Shown here one piece after another: positions 22,101 to 35,817 of a stretch of DNA of 64,000 nucleotides. This stretch comes from Eopsaltria australis (taxonomy: Eukaryota; Chordata; Aves; Passeriformes; Petroicidae). The stretch is taken from contig JAVTVJ010000661.1 of assembly GCA_034509425.1 (NCBI GenBank), positions 144,820-208,819 on the forward strand, read 5' to 3'. The notes below the pieces were generated by a model. The model had not been told where the DNA came from. It made no database searches and worked only from the letters and a program-made list of their open reading frames with translations. A program made the position numbers and the translations under genes. Numbering within the stretch: the stretch's first letter is position 1; each line of letters begins with the position of its first letter.

Positions 22101-25100
22101 GAAGGCCCGGAGCTGCGGTTGGGCCGCGTGGCCAGCAGGGGGCGGCCCGCGCTGACGCCTGCGAGCCTCGCCCGCAGCCGAGTGCTGAGGGCAGGGCAGG
22201 GCAGGGAGCGGCCCTGCGCTCTCAATTCAAGGTCTGAGCCTCAGAGAGCCACCTTGGCCTCCTTCACACAGAAAAATAGCTTTCTACCAGAGAATCAGAT
22301 GCGTTTCCCACTAAAGATGCCTGTGTTTCTCCAGTGCTTACAAAGCGAGCCTAGTGTGACTCACTCAGACACGGACATTTCACAGGTTCACACTGCCCTT
22401 AAACCACACCCATTTTATTCCTGGTGGCCGTATAACATCGGCAACATTTGGGATCAGAAAACGGTAGCTAGCAACCCTTTGCCTGTTCCTTCCCTTTAGT
22501 TGCTGCAGAGCTGCCCTTGGGGACATGCTAAGTAGTAATAATGCCCATTAAGCTCTCAGTTGAAGAAACAAAAAACACTTTTAAAAAAACTTCCTTTTCT
22601 TTTACGTTGTTTAGATATAGCTTACTTGCTAATTACATTTACTACTCCTGTAATTAAAATCAGTTTATTTCTGCAATTGATTCTCCATACGTTAAGGTTG
22701 CTATGGCAGGTGATTGCTCTATCTTATGCTTTCTGCAGATGGCAAACCACACACACCAAAATATTCTGCAGAATATGTGACCAACTAATCATGCCCTGTA
22801 GTGTCTGCACACTTTCCACCTTCCTTAAAGCCTGCCACGGCAGGAAGGAAACCCTGTAATGGTAGTTGTAAGGTGTGTGTGCAAGCAGTTGTGTGCAAAA
22901 TTGTTACCTAGCCTAAGGCTGGTAGAATGGCTCAGTAAATGCTTTGTTGCTAGTCACTGTATATTGCTTATCAGTTTTACATCTTCTAGACCATGCTAGC
23001 TTCTGGTGGCTGTGCTTTCCTTAGTTACTCAAAAGTAGCCAGGTTTTATAGAGCCAGCCATGCTGAAGGGTGAAACAGCTTTGTGATGCTCTCGTGAGAG
23101 CAGGGGCCTGACTGCTACTGCTGTGCCATGGCATGTCAAGCCATGTCCCTGTCAGATCAGATCTAGAAAGGTGCAAGACTTATTCCTCCGGCTTCCTTGG
23201 AAGCTGAAAATCTAGTATAATCACCTGATGACTGTTGGAACAGGAGCTTTAAAGAATTTAATATAACAGAACTCCTCAAATTAGTAACATCTGCCAGTCT
23301 GCTCCACCAGAATTGCATCCCTTGGTTGCTGCTCAAGAAAAAAATAGCACCTGAGGTAGGGAATAATGGAGTGGTACATACTGAAGAAGAAGAATCAGGC
23401 AGTATGTACTCCACAAGAAAACTAAGCATCCCCAAATCCCACACATTTAATTTACTTAATCTGATAGCCTTTCTAATACTTTCTGGGACTCTAAGTTTTA
23501 AATCTCTGTGATTTTCACCTACATGCCCAGAATATCACTTCATAGAAAGAGCTTGGCCCTTTAGCTTGTCTTTAGTTTATACACACCCAAGCTGGCTAAA
23601 CATTATTGATTATGTGTTCAGGAAAAACAGAAGCATCCCTTCACCTCTGCTTTGTTCCTTTGAATCTGTAGAGACTGTAAGGCCCACTATCAGCAATATA
23701 AGGACATGCATTTTTTTTCTGGTAGCTGGAGAAAAGTAGCAAGATCTCGCTCATCTCATGCATGACTAGCTGCAGTCTAAGCTGAGATGTGTTTCATGTA
23801 TATTTTTGTATCAAATGACAGGGGTTTGCAATGAAACAACTGGAAAATATAGAAAGTTAACAGTCTGAAAAGGGTTGGTAGATTGTGAATGCGTTACAAT
23901 GCATTAGAAACAAATCTGTAACATGAGGTCTCAAAGCACTTTTTATTTATCTTTAGAAATTCATTAACAAACACCTGATCTAAATTTTGTTATGATAGCA
24001 ACTGCTGCTATGGGAAACATTAAAAAAATTTTACTCAAAGTGCTCCTTTATATGAGAAAGTGTATATTTTCCTGAACAATTTTTTCTAAAATATGCAAAG
24101 TACCATAGCAATCCTAATGAGAATATCCCTACTTAATGTGTTAGCATAAAAAATAACTGCATGTTTCTGTTGGCAGGAAAACAAACTCTTTCACTTTCTT
24201 CCTTTTTTTAAACTGAAGAAAGTGATGACAGCTGTAGAAGTTCAGTACCATTATCCTCTTAGCTAATAATTCTAGGGGATGTTACAAACTGTTGGTAGGA
24301 AAAATGCCATTGCTAATGGGTCATGTACCTACAACTACAAAATAAGAGAGCAAATGGATTCTTGTTTTCAGTTGCTCTAAGCAGAGCATAAAGACAATTC
24401 TGTTGAACATAAATAATAAGCTTCAAGTAACTGACATTTACTAGTATGTCATAGAATCATTTTTACAGTCATAGCTGAAATTGCATTTGCTAAATTGCTT
24501 TCATGAAGCAGGCTTTTCCTTCTGATAGATTCCCTACTTCTCAAAGTAGAATTCATCTTCCTGTAAAAGTACTGATCCTAATCTTTAGTCTGCATTAAGA
24601 TGACTAGATCTTCCAGTTTTAATTATAAAGTCCTTTATCTTAATACTCTGCAGAGATGCCCATTTGACCCCATTCCACTTCTTGTTTCATATGCTCTGTG
24701 GCAAATAATCACCATGTAAAAGGAACAGCACATGGTCAAATGGCTCTGTTCAGAGGTGACTTACATGTGGCCTGCTGCCAGATTTAATGTAGATTGCACT
24801 AAAAATCAATATATTTCTTCTTTGTAACTTATATAGCATCATTATTTTTGGAAGTAGGTTATCCATTGTACCACAGAGCAGTCTTTTCGCACCAGGACCT
24901 TTAAACCAATTATGGAAGTGGAGAAAGGTGATTGTACTGAAGATTTGGTCCTGCCCAGAAGCGGTGTTGGAATCCTTGTTGGAAATGTCAATGAAAAATG
25001 ATCAACAGGAGAAGATAAATAGGACTACCTTCTTTCCTTTAATAGGCACTGTGTTTTTTTCTGATAAAAGGCATAAGACCAAAGAGCAGCAGGAGGCTAA

Positions 25101-25284
25101 TTTTCTTATCAGTAGGCTATGCTGTGGAAAGAAAAACTTGAAGCATAAGAAGCAGAATTGCGCCAACAGAATGAAGAGAGGTGGAATACAAGGATGGCAG
25201 ATGCTATTCTTTCTTCAGAGCCTTGAAGCAGGCTGTGTGTTTTGTCATTATTTCTAGCCTAGGATTTTGCAAGCTACTGCTTCA
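19196..25284. other. Host non-coding DNA
   Basis: About 6 kb, mostly AT-rich. No exon, RNA gene or long repeat is recognised except the GC-rich spot near 22.06-22.24 kb listed separately. The open frames here are short and lack support. Confidence 0.45.
22060..22240 (+). promoter_or_regulatory. Small GC-rich island with a CTCF-like site
   Basis: A GC- and CpG-rich patch in AT-rich surroundings. At 22129-22146 the plus strand reads TGGCCAGCAGGGGGCGGC, a close match to the CTCF core (CCAGCAGGGGGCGC). A GGGCA-type repeat follows near 22189-22206. It could be an insulator or a distal element about 5 kb from the LSM8 promoter; the function is inferred. Confidence 0.55.
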
Positions 25285-25289
25285 ACTGG

Positions 25290-26910
25290 CGTAGTGGTTT
25301 CAGTTCACCTATTTGAGTTTCTGGCCAAATGCCAGCACACTTAGCAAAATTTACCTGATGTTTGCTGTGAGATGAGGATTAGGAGTAGGCAAAGCAGGCT
25401 CAAAACTTTATAAAGTATAAAGAAAGTTTATTAATACACCTAAGACAAAGAAAAAAAACCAAGAAAAACCAGAACAAACTCCTCAGACCACCCCTCCTTC
25501 CCCCACCTCTCCATTTCTTTCTCCCTGACAACACACAAAAAACAACCCTTCGACCTCCAGTCAGTTTACCACCTCTGAAATAGTCTTTGTCTCAGTTCAT
25601 TTAGGGAGAGAAGTCTCTTTTGCTTATACAATGGATTCTCTGTAAGAAAATACAGTTTTTTATGGGTCTTCAGCCTCACCACCAGCAGCCGCCTGGGAGG
25701 AAAGATCTGCTTGTTGTGGAGGATACCCTCCCACACCAGTAGCCTTCCCACAGCCACTATTGTGGGTCATGAACAGTCCACAGGGTACCTGTTTTAAGGA
25801 TGCACAGTTCAATTGCAGCAACAAAGAAAATCCCTTCTTCTGTGTTGAGCATCACAGGTTCTCCTGACAACACAGGTTCTCTGGCATTCCCCCCAGGACC
25901 AGGGCTCTGGGTCACAGCCTCTCCTCTGTCTTGGTTCAAGTTTCTCATCAGGCTGTACTTATTTCAACACCTACTTGTCTTTACCCAGGTATTTCAGTTC
26001 ACTGGCTGCAATTAGAACCTCACATCCCCCCTTTGGACTATATCTTCGTATATTACAGGGAATTTATTAGCTCAGTCCCCAACCATGGTTCCCCAAAAGA
26101 ATTTTCAGCTTCACTATCAAAGCACTTCTCATGCACCTCCCTCTAGGTATCAGTTCTGCTTCCTTCACTGACTTAAAGTCTCTAGGTTGCTTTCCTGTAG
26201 ATGTCCTCACTTGTTCCTCTCTCTGTGCAGGGAAGGATGGGTTTCTGGCAGTTTAGTCCAGGCATGGATAGAGTTTATCACTCTCTCTGGCATTGTGACG
26301 ATCACATGGTCTCTGCTGGGCTGTTTGAAAAGTCTGATCTGGGTGGCAGAAGTACTCAGAGTCTGTGTGGCCTTGCTCTGTGAAGATGGCTCGCCCCAGT
26401 GGGGCTGGCCTGGAGCAGGGCCCTGGAATGACAGAGCAGGGCCCGGCCCCGAACAAGACGGAGTCGGCCTGGCCCCTGCCTGGCCTGGAGCAGGAGGACC
26501 TGATGCTGCCCACTGTAGCTGACATATGGGCCCGGTTGAATTGTATCTGTAGAGAGGCCAGGCCGGTTCCTCCCCCACACCCAGCTGCAGCTACACGGCT
26601 GTTCTAAAACTCCCTTCCCCCCCGACTCTGGGGAAGGTAGGGGGCAGAGAAAAGGCTCAGCCTTACCAGAGAGAGAAGCAGGGAGGTACTTCTCTCTTAA
26701 CAGCAGCAGGCAAAAGAAGAAGAGGCTTAGAGGTCCTCTGCTTATATATGATTTTTCCTCAAAGGCAGATCAACTTTTAATTGGTTTACCTACATATCAA
26801 TCCTTAAAACTACCTGGTTATTGGCTCTCTGTCTCAGGAAGGAAGTTGTATTACTTCCTGCAGCATAGGTCACTTCCTAGATTTTGACCCCTCCTGACCA
26901 ACCCAGAACA
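25290..26910 (-). mobile_element. 1.6-kb LTR (family E), copy 1
   Basis: A 1621-bp unit with a near-perfect 5-bp TSD (actgg 25285-25289, accgg 26911-26915). A second copy of almost the same length is at 54421-56655. On the minus strand it has AATAAA (plus TTTATT near 25427) about 140 bases before its end and a TATATAAG box near 26750. The roughly 1 kb nearest the 3' end is about 98% identical between copies, whereas 26275-26700 is strongly diverged. No retroviral protein is encoded. It is a long solo LTR or a short non-autonomous element. Confidence 0.8.
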
Positions 26911-26915
26911 ACCGG

Positions 26916-29900
26916 GTATTTTCTCTTATTACTTCCAGGATCTCCTTAGTAATCACAGCTGGCATCCTTGTTCACTGCCAGGGTATGTGCTTGTACTTTC
27001 AGGCACTCTCTTCATATCCTCTGGTTCATGTTTCTGCTGGCACCTGAGATACCTTCTAGTGATGAGTCTTTTTAGCTGCTGTTGTTCAGATACTGAGGTT
27101 GATTAACATATGGGGAGAAAAAACAACTTCAGTGAGATATTTTGAGCTTTACTGAGGACCTTACTTGTCCCAGCTGTGGTAGCTCATGATTCACTCAGGC
27201 AGGCCACTGACACCAATGGCAGGCTCAGCACTGAGGCCTTTGGTGTGAAGAAGATAACTCTATATGCTGCACCCTTGAATCTGTGCTGCAGCCAGCACAG
27301 GGGTATCTGGAGGGGAAGGAAGAATTCTGATTACAGAGATTAATAGATGTAAGAGCAAGTGACAGCAGAAGAAAGCCTTTTGGTTGGCTTTCTGGTTTTA
27401 CAGTTGGTCTAAATTGGGGAACACCTTTGTAAATAAACAAAAAAAAAAAAAAAAAAAAAAAAGCCAGGGCTTTGGATCATGCAAGATGGAATTTTGTTGT
27501 AACTTCTTGTTTGAAGAAATATTGTCATGGGTAAAGCTTTTTGTTTGAGGCAGATCAGCTTCATAGCAAGTTGCACTGTGCTTAGGGTTTTTTTTTCCCT
27601 TTTAATAGCAGAAAAAAAATTGTTCTTAGATTACCATGATCACATGTCCAAGGCCTAATTGTGACTCTGGAGTGATGGATGGCACAGATGAACTCATACT
27701 GTGAAATTTCTGGGCTATTTGAATTGGTACATCTAATGCCTGTCCTGAAAGTATTAGTTTTGCAGTTCTCTAGTGCTGTAGCAGCTGAAGGGGGCAATGA
27801 TAAAAGACCTTGAGAAGTGTCCTTCTTTTGGAGTCTTAGCTGCTTACCTGGCTCTGGTGTAGAAGGGTTACCATCACTGCACAGCATCTCACATGAGAGA
27901 AGAGCAGTGTCTGAGAGCAGTGCTAACCACTGGTAACTTCTGCCTTTTCTTTATCATCCACTGTGCTATTGCATTATTGATTAATGCTGTTGAAAGCCAT
28001 CCCTGCTGGTATCTTATGTTCTTACTGAAAAACACTTAATATATCAACCACATCTAATTGAATAGCAAGAGGAATGAGTGAAATACCATTTATAAGCTCT
28101 CCCTTTATAGTCATTGACAAAAAATATGTATGTCACTGAACATTGAACCCATCCTGAAGGCATAAAATTTCCAAATATAATGCTTTTTAAAAAATATTTT
28201 ACTCAATTTCTGCTGGGTATGGTGCTGCTGTTAATGTTCTGGAGACTCACAGGCTTCATTTATTGTAGGGACTAAAAGTATTCTTTTCATTTAGTTAAGC
28301 ATTATCATGTCTCAGAATGATTGGTAAATATTATTCTAATTATTTACTAAATCTGCAAGTTGAACTACATACATGTTCACTGAAATAGCAGAATTTATTT
28401 TGAATTCCGTGGTGGAACTATAAATAGAAATTAGCTAATTTTTAAATATTGATATTACAATGACTCCAGAAGACATCAGTCAATATTAGGGCCTCATTAT
28501 GCTAAACTCTCTACACAAGCATGTGAAGACAGAGAAAAGGTTTTGGCTACATGTACTTTGCATAGTGAATAGCCAAGAGAAAGTGCAGAGGGAGGAAGGT
28601 ATTAGTGTCTCCATTTTGAATCTCTTAACTTTTGTTCAGCCCAGAAGTGGTTAGACAGACTACATGATCATTAAACCTCCCTTCCACCTGAAAATAATTT
28701 ATTCTGTTTTATTTTATAGTATTTTACAGACAATGCAAAGAAAAGTAATTTGCCTAGGGCTGCTGTGTTCCACCAATTAAAAAAAATCAGATTTCTGAAC
28801 TATGTTCTAGGCAATTTCTAATAGTTTATTTTGCAACACCCTTTTGGTCTTTGAGGAAGGCTCCCCTGCTTCCCCCTCAACATGTAATTTGATACAGAAT
28901 ATGTAAGATCATTCCCCATTTTGTGCCTTTTCATCTCCTTTCCAGAGACTTCAGTACTTTGCTAATTACCTTCATTCTCTTTCAGCCTCAGAAAGAGAAG
29001 TTCCAGAGTGGAATATGGATGCTACATGTGACATAAGTAACTGTTATCATCTGCCTCACCTACTTGTCTGACTTTAAACAAACAAGCAAACAAAAAGATA
29101 ATTACAGGCATCTGAAAGAAATAATTAAAATGGAAACAATACTCATTGCCATTCCTGGTGATACTGGCGTGACATATTAGGGTGTTTATACATCTTTCAA
29201 AAATAGTTTGTGATTATTTTATGTCAAATAAGTGATGGAGCGTGTATGACTCTTAGGCAAAAAAAGCCACTGCAAATTAAATCACAGTATCAAGATAAGG
29301 CTGCCATTGTGCAGGTCTCTGCTGCCCTGAAGCTAATGTGCACAATCTGTTTTTGCAAGTGCTTTCGTATTTTTGTTCTTTATTATGAACATATACAGCA
29401 TAAGTGGTTTTTGTATTGGCTGACTCTGGTATTTTGTAGTCACGATTGTGGTATTTAAACAGGAGATGATCTATTCTGCACATGGAAAAGGGGCTGTGTT
29501 AAAGAGAAAATAATTTTTAAAAGCATTGCCATTTTTTGGCAAGAGGATGTTATGTTTATTTCTCAAAGAACATACTCAGTGTTCATTATGTTCATGTACA
29601 AACCCATGATGATTTGAATATTATTTCTATTCCATACCTAGGAAGTATTATCTCTGTGTTAGAAATGCAAGTATGCTATTAAATTGCAAAGTTCTTACAT
29701 GTATATAGTCTCATCTATTTCAGATGTTGTATAGTATTACTTCCCAATTTCACTCTAGGAGCTGTGATTACTTAGATTAAATGAGCAATGTCATTTGAAT
29801 AGCAACTTCCATAAATAACAGGGATCTTTTTATAAAACTTCATCATATTGTTAATATCCAAAATACGTTTGGTATGGTAAAACAGCACATTGCCGTTGGG

Positions 29901-32900
29901 TAAGAAAATTCCTTTCAAAGGATTTGCCTGGCAGTGATTTTTAAAACACATTTCAAGACTTTGTGAAAATCTTGAAATACAAACATGACATGATTGTGTT
30001 ATGAAGATGTGTTTGATGAGGTGAAAGCAATGAAGATTTAAGGGGAGTGAGTATTGTTTTATCCTGAATAAATTAAGACTCAATAAGTTTCTAGAGGGAG
30101 AGCAAGAGTCAAGGTGAAGGTGAGGACAAAAAAAAAAGAGGCTGTAGAGGTGAGAATTAATCCAAACAGATGCTAAGGCAAGGAGGAAGTACTTGCTCTC
30201 TGGATGAGATCTTCTTTAGATTTGCTTTCATAGAATATGGTGGAATTGCATAAGGACCTAATTCTGAGCTCCATGGTCAAGGCACTGATTTGACATAATA
30301 GAGTAAAGGAAGTTCTCTGCATGTGATCTAGAGATAGGTAAGTACAAACAGTGTCATCCTTTGTTTTTTTCAGCCATTTTGGTAACTTCTGTTTCTATTC
30401 AGCAACTTCAAGTGAGAAGCATAGTGCCCTAGGCACAATTTCCTACCAGCAGATGGGTCCTCCTGGGGGTGGTATGGATATCAGGAGCTGTGAAAAGTTA
30501 GGTGGGATGACTGGACTCTGAAGGAATCTTAACACTTTCTTTCACTTCTCCCTGCCCACCGACTTCAATAGACCAGTGCACAAATGCTAGAAAACAGCCA
30601 ATTCAAAACAAAACCTTATTTGTGTCACTGTAGTTACATAAATGCTAAGCAACATCCACAATGAAGCAAACTGTGGAGAAACTGTTGTGTCCTTTCAGAA
30701 ACATTTCACAGAGTTCCATTAAAAAGGTAAAAAGTCTTTGGTAACAAGTCTAGCCTAGAAACTTTCCACAGCAGCTTTCCATGATGGTTTCAGAGTAATT
30801 TATGTTGACAAATTCAAATATCAGCAGAAACTGTGACTGCCATAGGTATAAAGTGACTCAATGTAATATCATGGTGATAGCACTGTGATACCATGGTGAA
30901 AAAACACACAGGAACTTCTGCTACATTCACGTGAATAGGTGTGCAGAACAAAATAACCCCACTGAATGTCAAAGATGTGATTCTGTCAGAGGTATTAGCC
31001 CATCTGGCCTGAGATGATGACATAAAATTGTGCAGCATCTTTTGACTTAGTAGGTCTTTGATAGTTGCTGCTTTCTGAAGCTGTGTGCCAGAGTATCACT
31101 GTCTTTCAGTTCATTTAAAGTGGCAGATGGGGAGACCTATCACCCTTCCCGTGTGCTCTGGCCGAAGCTTGTCCTGGAGAAGACAGTGAAATGTGTGCAC
31201 ATTGGTCATCATGTCACCTCAGGAGGCACAACTCCAGGGCTAGACTGTAATCCTTATTACATGTACATCAGTAATTCCTTTCTCTTCAGTGGAGTTTCAC
31301 TGCTGTTGTGAGGAACATCGGCTACAATTCCTGACTGTTGGAAAGCAACCAGAAATTTGGTTTCTGTAGATTGAACAGTAGTTTAAAACAGCAGATTTGC
31401 TAAGTCTTTGAATATCAACAGGAAGCTTGATATATAAGCCTAAGTTTTATGGCTTTAAACTTTATAATTTTAATGTAGCCTTATTTCTAAAATGGAATTT
31501 TTCATGTTACCATTGTGTAATAATGTTTTACAGGCACTGTTAATTCTTATCCAGGACTACAAATATGCCTAAGAATGAAATGGAAGTAGATGTTATGGTA
31601 TTAGTTTATGTATTTTTGGAAAACATCCAAGTCACATAACCTTATGACTAATGATTTAATTTAATTATACGGTTCTACATTTTCATCTTCAAAGAAATCT
31701 GCAAACAATGACTAATTAATCCTTGCAGCAGCCCTTTGAAATAGGTAGATAGACGTAATTCATTCCATCTAACCAATTCCTTGCCCAAGGCAATACATTG
31801 AATCAATATTTAAACTAAGATTAGAGGTCATTCTTACTCTTTGGTCATTTCACTAAACTAGCAGTTCCCAAGTTTCCTTGCTGTGATAGTTTAGATGGAC
31901 ATATGATTTGGCCTGTGCCAGATCTTCAGTCTCTATCTTGCACCTCTCTGCCAAAATGCTTCCTGTCCCTCTTCCCCTCTGAAATTACTTCCACTCCAGT
32001 CAAGCCACATATGGAATGTCCTACTTTTCACCTCCAGAATCCCATACCTGGCTTTTCCTTGCTTGTTCATATCCCTCCTTGACCAACTCCTTGCACCCAC
32101 AGTCCTCCTCCCACAAGTTTCCTGCCCTCCAGGTGCCATTGCCCCTCTCTGGTGGAGCCTTGCTTCTGTGTTTGGCGGGCACATAGCATCCCCTCGTGAA
32201 AGAGCATCTCTCTTCCCCTGCCCCTGGCTCCCCCCAGCAGCCATGAGGAAGCTCTGCTGCTGTAGCTGCTTTTCTAACTGGCTCACTCTTGTATGGTGAG
32301 AAGAGAGAAGATTGAAGGTAAGCCTTGCACCATTAAATAGCACACACTGTTCTCATAGACCATGGCCCATACCAAGGTGCAGCCTGCAGTTCATGTGTCT
32401 GTTTTTCTAGGTGGAGGTTCTTGAAAGGCTTTGCAGCACATTGTGAGTCACAAAAGCAGTTTATAGGGTCAAGGGCAGGCATTGTCACTCAAGGAATATT
32501 GATGTCTAAGGAAGTTCATGAGTGTGGAACCAAAGAGAATCTTATGTAGTAAAAAAGAATACTACTTGCCTTGAAAATAGACTAGTGATAATATTGACTG
32601 GAATGAGGTCTGAGCACCATAGTGACCAGCAGGGCTTGCAAAACAACAATAGTTGTCTGTGGCGGACTGTGATAATGTCCTGATTTGACAGAAGAAGCTA
32701 TTTCTGCATAGCATGTAGTGATGCATGCGGGTACAAGAAAAGAGAGGAAAAAACAATGGAAAAGGAGATTCCCACCTCATGTCATCAAAGATTGACACAA
32801 AAACCTGAGGAATGGAATAGAATAGAATAGAATAGAATAGAATAGAATAGAATAGAATAGAACCTGGACTTCCCACTGTGGTGGTGTTTAAGATCAATCT

Positions 32901-34021
32901 TATTTGGCTATAGCTTTTCTTATCTGGTAGGAAATAAGAGTTAATGTGATGTATCCTGTAACTTTAGATAATAAAGCCACATTTATATTTGTGCTTTGAT
33001 GTAATATGTCAGACTAGAAAAGGTATTCACAGTGGATGTAGGGAGTCTGCTCCCCAACAAATTAGTGAAGGGACCAGAAGCATTCCTGCAGGCAGCTGAT
33101 CTGACTGCCCTCAACTGACATGCCAAACTTTTTTTGTACTCATAATTTCCTTTACTTTATAGAAAATGTTATGTCTTCATGTGACTGCAGGAGAGAGAAA
33201 AGAAGAGCACACACAGGGAACCTGAAATTCTTCAGCAGCATTGCACAGTAGCTAAGGCTATGTTCCAAACCTGATGCACTATTGCAAAAACTCTAATTTA
33301 TCTCATCATTCCTAAAAGTGTAATTTTCTATGGGTGAGGCTAGCTATGTCTTCTGCTTGTTCCATTTCCTTTAGAAAAATGTTTGATGCTCTGCCCCTTA
33401 CTTTCAGGCTCTCTGCAGCTGACTAAAAGGGCAGATAGCTTTCTAAAATAGATAGCCTGACCCAAACACGAATTGACTGAGCTGTGGCTACATAGAATTT
33501 ATGTGGTGCAGAAGGTCAGATAGGTGATCGTAATTGTCCTGCTTGGCTTTAGATCATTGGATTTACTTGGGTACTAAGTCTCTCCATTCAGCATGATACA
33601 AGAGAGTGAAATCCAGATCTCTATAAAATAGGAGTTATCCAGTCAACCAAATGGAGAATGGCTGAGCATAGACATATGGCAGATTCATTTTTTTGCAGCT
33701 GTTGATAATCTCAAAGAACATGTAGTAACAGAACAAATCAGCATGATGATGGAGGTTCCCCCACCACCCACAGTGGCTGATATTTTGGGGCATATAAACA
33801 GGAGTGAGTTACAATAACACATCACTTTCAATCTGAGCAATTTTCACTGAAATCCAAGATGACTGCATGCAGAAAGCCATAGTGTTCTTTCTGTTTTAAA
33901 ATAATTATATACTGTGAATTCATTATATACTGCAAATACATGCAGGAGAAGGCAAATAACTTAAGGACTTGCCTTGGAGGAAGTAACTTAGGAAAATATG
34001 AATGACTGTCAGTTTCGAGAC
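26916..34021. other. Host non-coding DNA
   Basis: About 7 kb of AT-rich sequence with no recognised exon. It contains an A run at 27439-27462 and the pentanucleotide repeat near 32.8 kb. A C/T-rich stretch at about 31940-32300 has longer open frames on both strands, but they match nothing I know. Confidence 0.45.
32815..32862. repeat. (GAATA)n microsatellite
   Basis: About nine perfect copies of a 5-base unit, GAATA. Confidence 0.95.
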
Positions 34022-34595
34022 TGTCGTGGGTTGACCCTGGCTAGGTGCCAGGTGCCCACTCAGTCACTCTATCACTCCCTCTTCCACTGGGAGAGGGGAG
34101 AGAATAATATGGAAAAACTACCAGGGTAAGATAAGGCAGTTTTATTACAGTGGGGGAAAAAAATAGAACAAGCAAGTCGAGAGTTGTGCATGCAAGAGCA
34201 CAGGTGAAAACAGTCAATCTCTACTTCCCATCAGTAGCAATGTCCAGACACTTTCTGGGAAGCAGGGCTTCAGCACGCATAATGGTTGTTCAAGAAGGCA
34301 AACATGGATGGAGTCCTGAGTGCCTCCTCCTCCTCCTCCTCTCTTCCTTCCCTTATGTATCTGAGCTGATGTCATATGGTATGGAATATCCCTTTGGCTG
34401 ACTGGAGTCAGCTGGCCTGCTTGTGTCCCCTCCCAGGATCTTGCCCCCCCCATCTCCTTCAGTGGGGGAAGGAATGTCAGAGGGACAGCACAGCTTGGCA
34501 GTAGCCAAAACACTGCTCTGTTATCAATGCCAGCTACCAAAGCAAAACACAGCACTGTAAGGGCTGTGAGCTTTACCCCAGTCAGACTCAATACA
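34022..34595 (-). mobile_element. ERVL2 3' LTR
   Basis: 574 bp from TG to CA, with AATAAAA on the minus strand (plus TTTTATT near 34140). It pairs with 50479-51053. Confidence 0.93.
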
Positions 34596-34611
34596 ATCTC
34601 CACCCCTTATT
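34596..34611 (-). other. ERVL2 polypurine tract
   Basis: The minus strand reads AATAAGGGGTGGAGAT directly before the 3' LTR. A non-coding stretch of about 320 bases separates it from the integrase stop. Confidence 0.75.
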
Positions 34612-34929
34612 CCATATCATTTGCATCATGCTCAGAAATCCTATATAATCCTTTCCTACTCACACATGCAATTTAAGCTACATCCTTAAACCATCCCCAT
34701 AACATTAGCTACTATCTCCTGTCCTTTCACATCCTTCCAGGTGGTCTCCATTTCCAGCAGAATATGGGGTCAGGGCAGGAGGAATAGTAAACTTGATGGT
34801 CAAGGACTGGCACCATCCCTGTTCATTGTGGCCTTTTTCTTGCTCCTGGCCGAAATTCATTCTTTGTCAGCTCATGTCCCTTCTGCTACTTTACCTCCTG
34901 CAACATACAACTTCCAACATACATTATTC

Positions 34930-35811
34930 TTACCCCAAGGTTAAATCACCTTGGGGTACACACTGGGTCTCCCCATCCTCCCGCATTACCCACCAAGTGC
35001 ACCCTGGTCCTTGGGCAAAGACAATCCCACGAATGGGTTTGCCCTCCCCCATGGGGGAAGCAACCCACACTGACTTCTCCAGCCACTTCCCTATGTGTAG
35101 TGGAGGAAGCTTGTCTCCCTCCACAGTGTCTAAGGGTTTAGTTTGGGCGGGACCAGGGCGGTTAACAGATCCCCTAGTATTGACTAGCCAAGTGGCTTCT
35201 GCCAAATTCACATCCCAATGCTTCCATGTCCCATTACCTAGTGCCCGTAGCATAGTTTTTAACAGTCCATTATATCTTTCAACCTTCCCAGAGGCCTGTG
35301 GGTGGTAAGGAATATGATATATCCACTTAATGCCATGCCTCTTTGCCCACGAGTTAATAAGATTATTTCGAAAATGAGTCCCATTGTTTGACTCAATTCT
35401 ATCTGGGGTTCCATGTCGCCACAAAATGTGTCTTTCAAGACCTGAAATTGTGTTCCGAGCCGTGGCATGGTTTACTGGGTAAGTTTCCAGCCAGCCAGTT
35501 GTGGCCTCCACCATGGTGAGGATGTAACTCTTGCCTTGGCATGTTTGTGGCAATGGCCCAATGTAATCAATTTGCCAGGCTTCACCATACTGGAACCCCA
35601 GCCACCGCCCTCCACTCCAAAGAGGCTTCACTCGTGTGGCTCGCTTGATGGCAGCGCATGTTTCACACTGATGAATAACCTGTGTGATGGCCTCCATGGT
35701 CAGATCCACCCCTCGATCACGAGCCCATCTGTATGTTGCATGCCTTCCAAGATGCCCTGATGTTTCGTGGGCCCATCGGGCTATAAATAGCTCACCCTTT
35801 CTCTCCCAGTC
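34930..35811 (-). pseudogene. pol: ERVL2 pol, integrase part
   Basis: Integrase joins viral DNA to the host genome. On the minus strand the HHCC region (HETSGHLGRH, then CETCAAIK) precedes the catalytic core with Asp in WQIDYIGPLP. The second catalytic Asp is changed: codon 35388-35386 is AAC, giving ESNNGTHF where D is expected. Glu is present in SGKVERYNG. A C-terminal DNA-binding region runs to the stop at 34930. The frame is open from 35709, but LTR I at 35818 cuts it from RNase H. The D-to-N change alone should abolish catalysis. Confidence 0.9.
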
Positions 35812-35817
35812 TAGGTC

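Noticed and set aside
22038..22499. 153-codon frame across the GC-rich patch as a host exon
   Set aside because: No splice sites or known domain; only the GC-rich part keeps it open.
26187..26607. Overlapping frames in LTR E copy 1 with Pro/Gly-rich products
   Set aside because: They fall in the diverged GC-rich part of the LTR and are not kept in copy 2.
31933..32343. 136-codon minus-strand frame in host DNA
   Set aside because: No recognisable domain, no splice context, and an overlapping open frame on the other strand; compositional bias of a C/T-rich tract.
32815..32862. Pentanucleotide array as a possible CRISPR or satellite
   Set aside because: Simple 5-base tandem repeat without spacers; an ordinary microsatellite.
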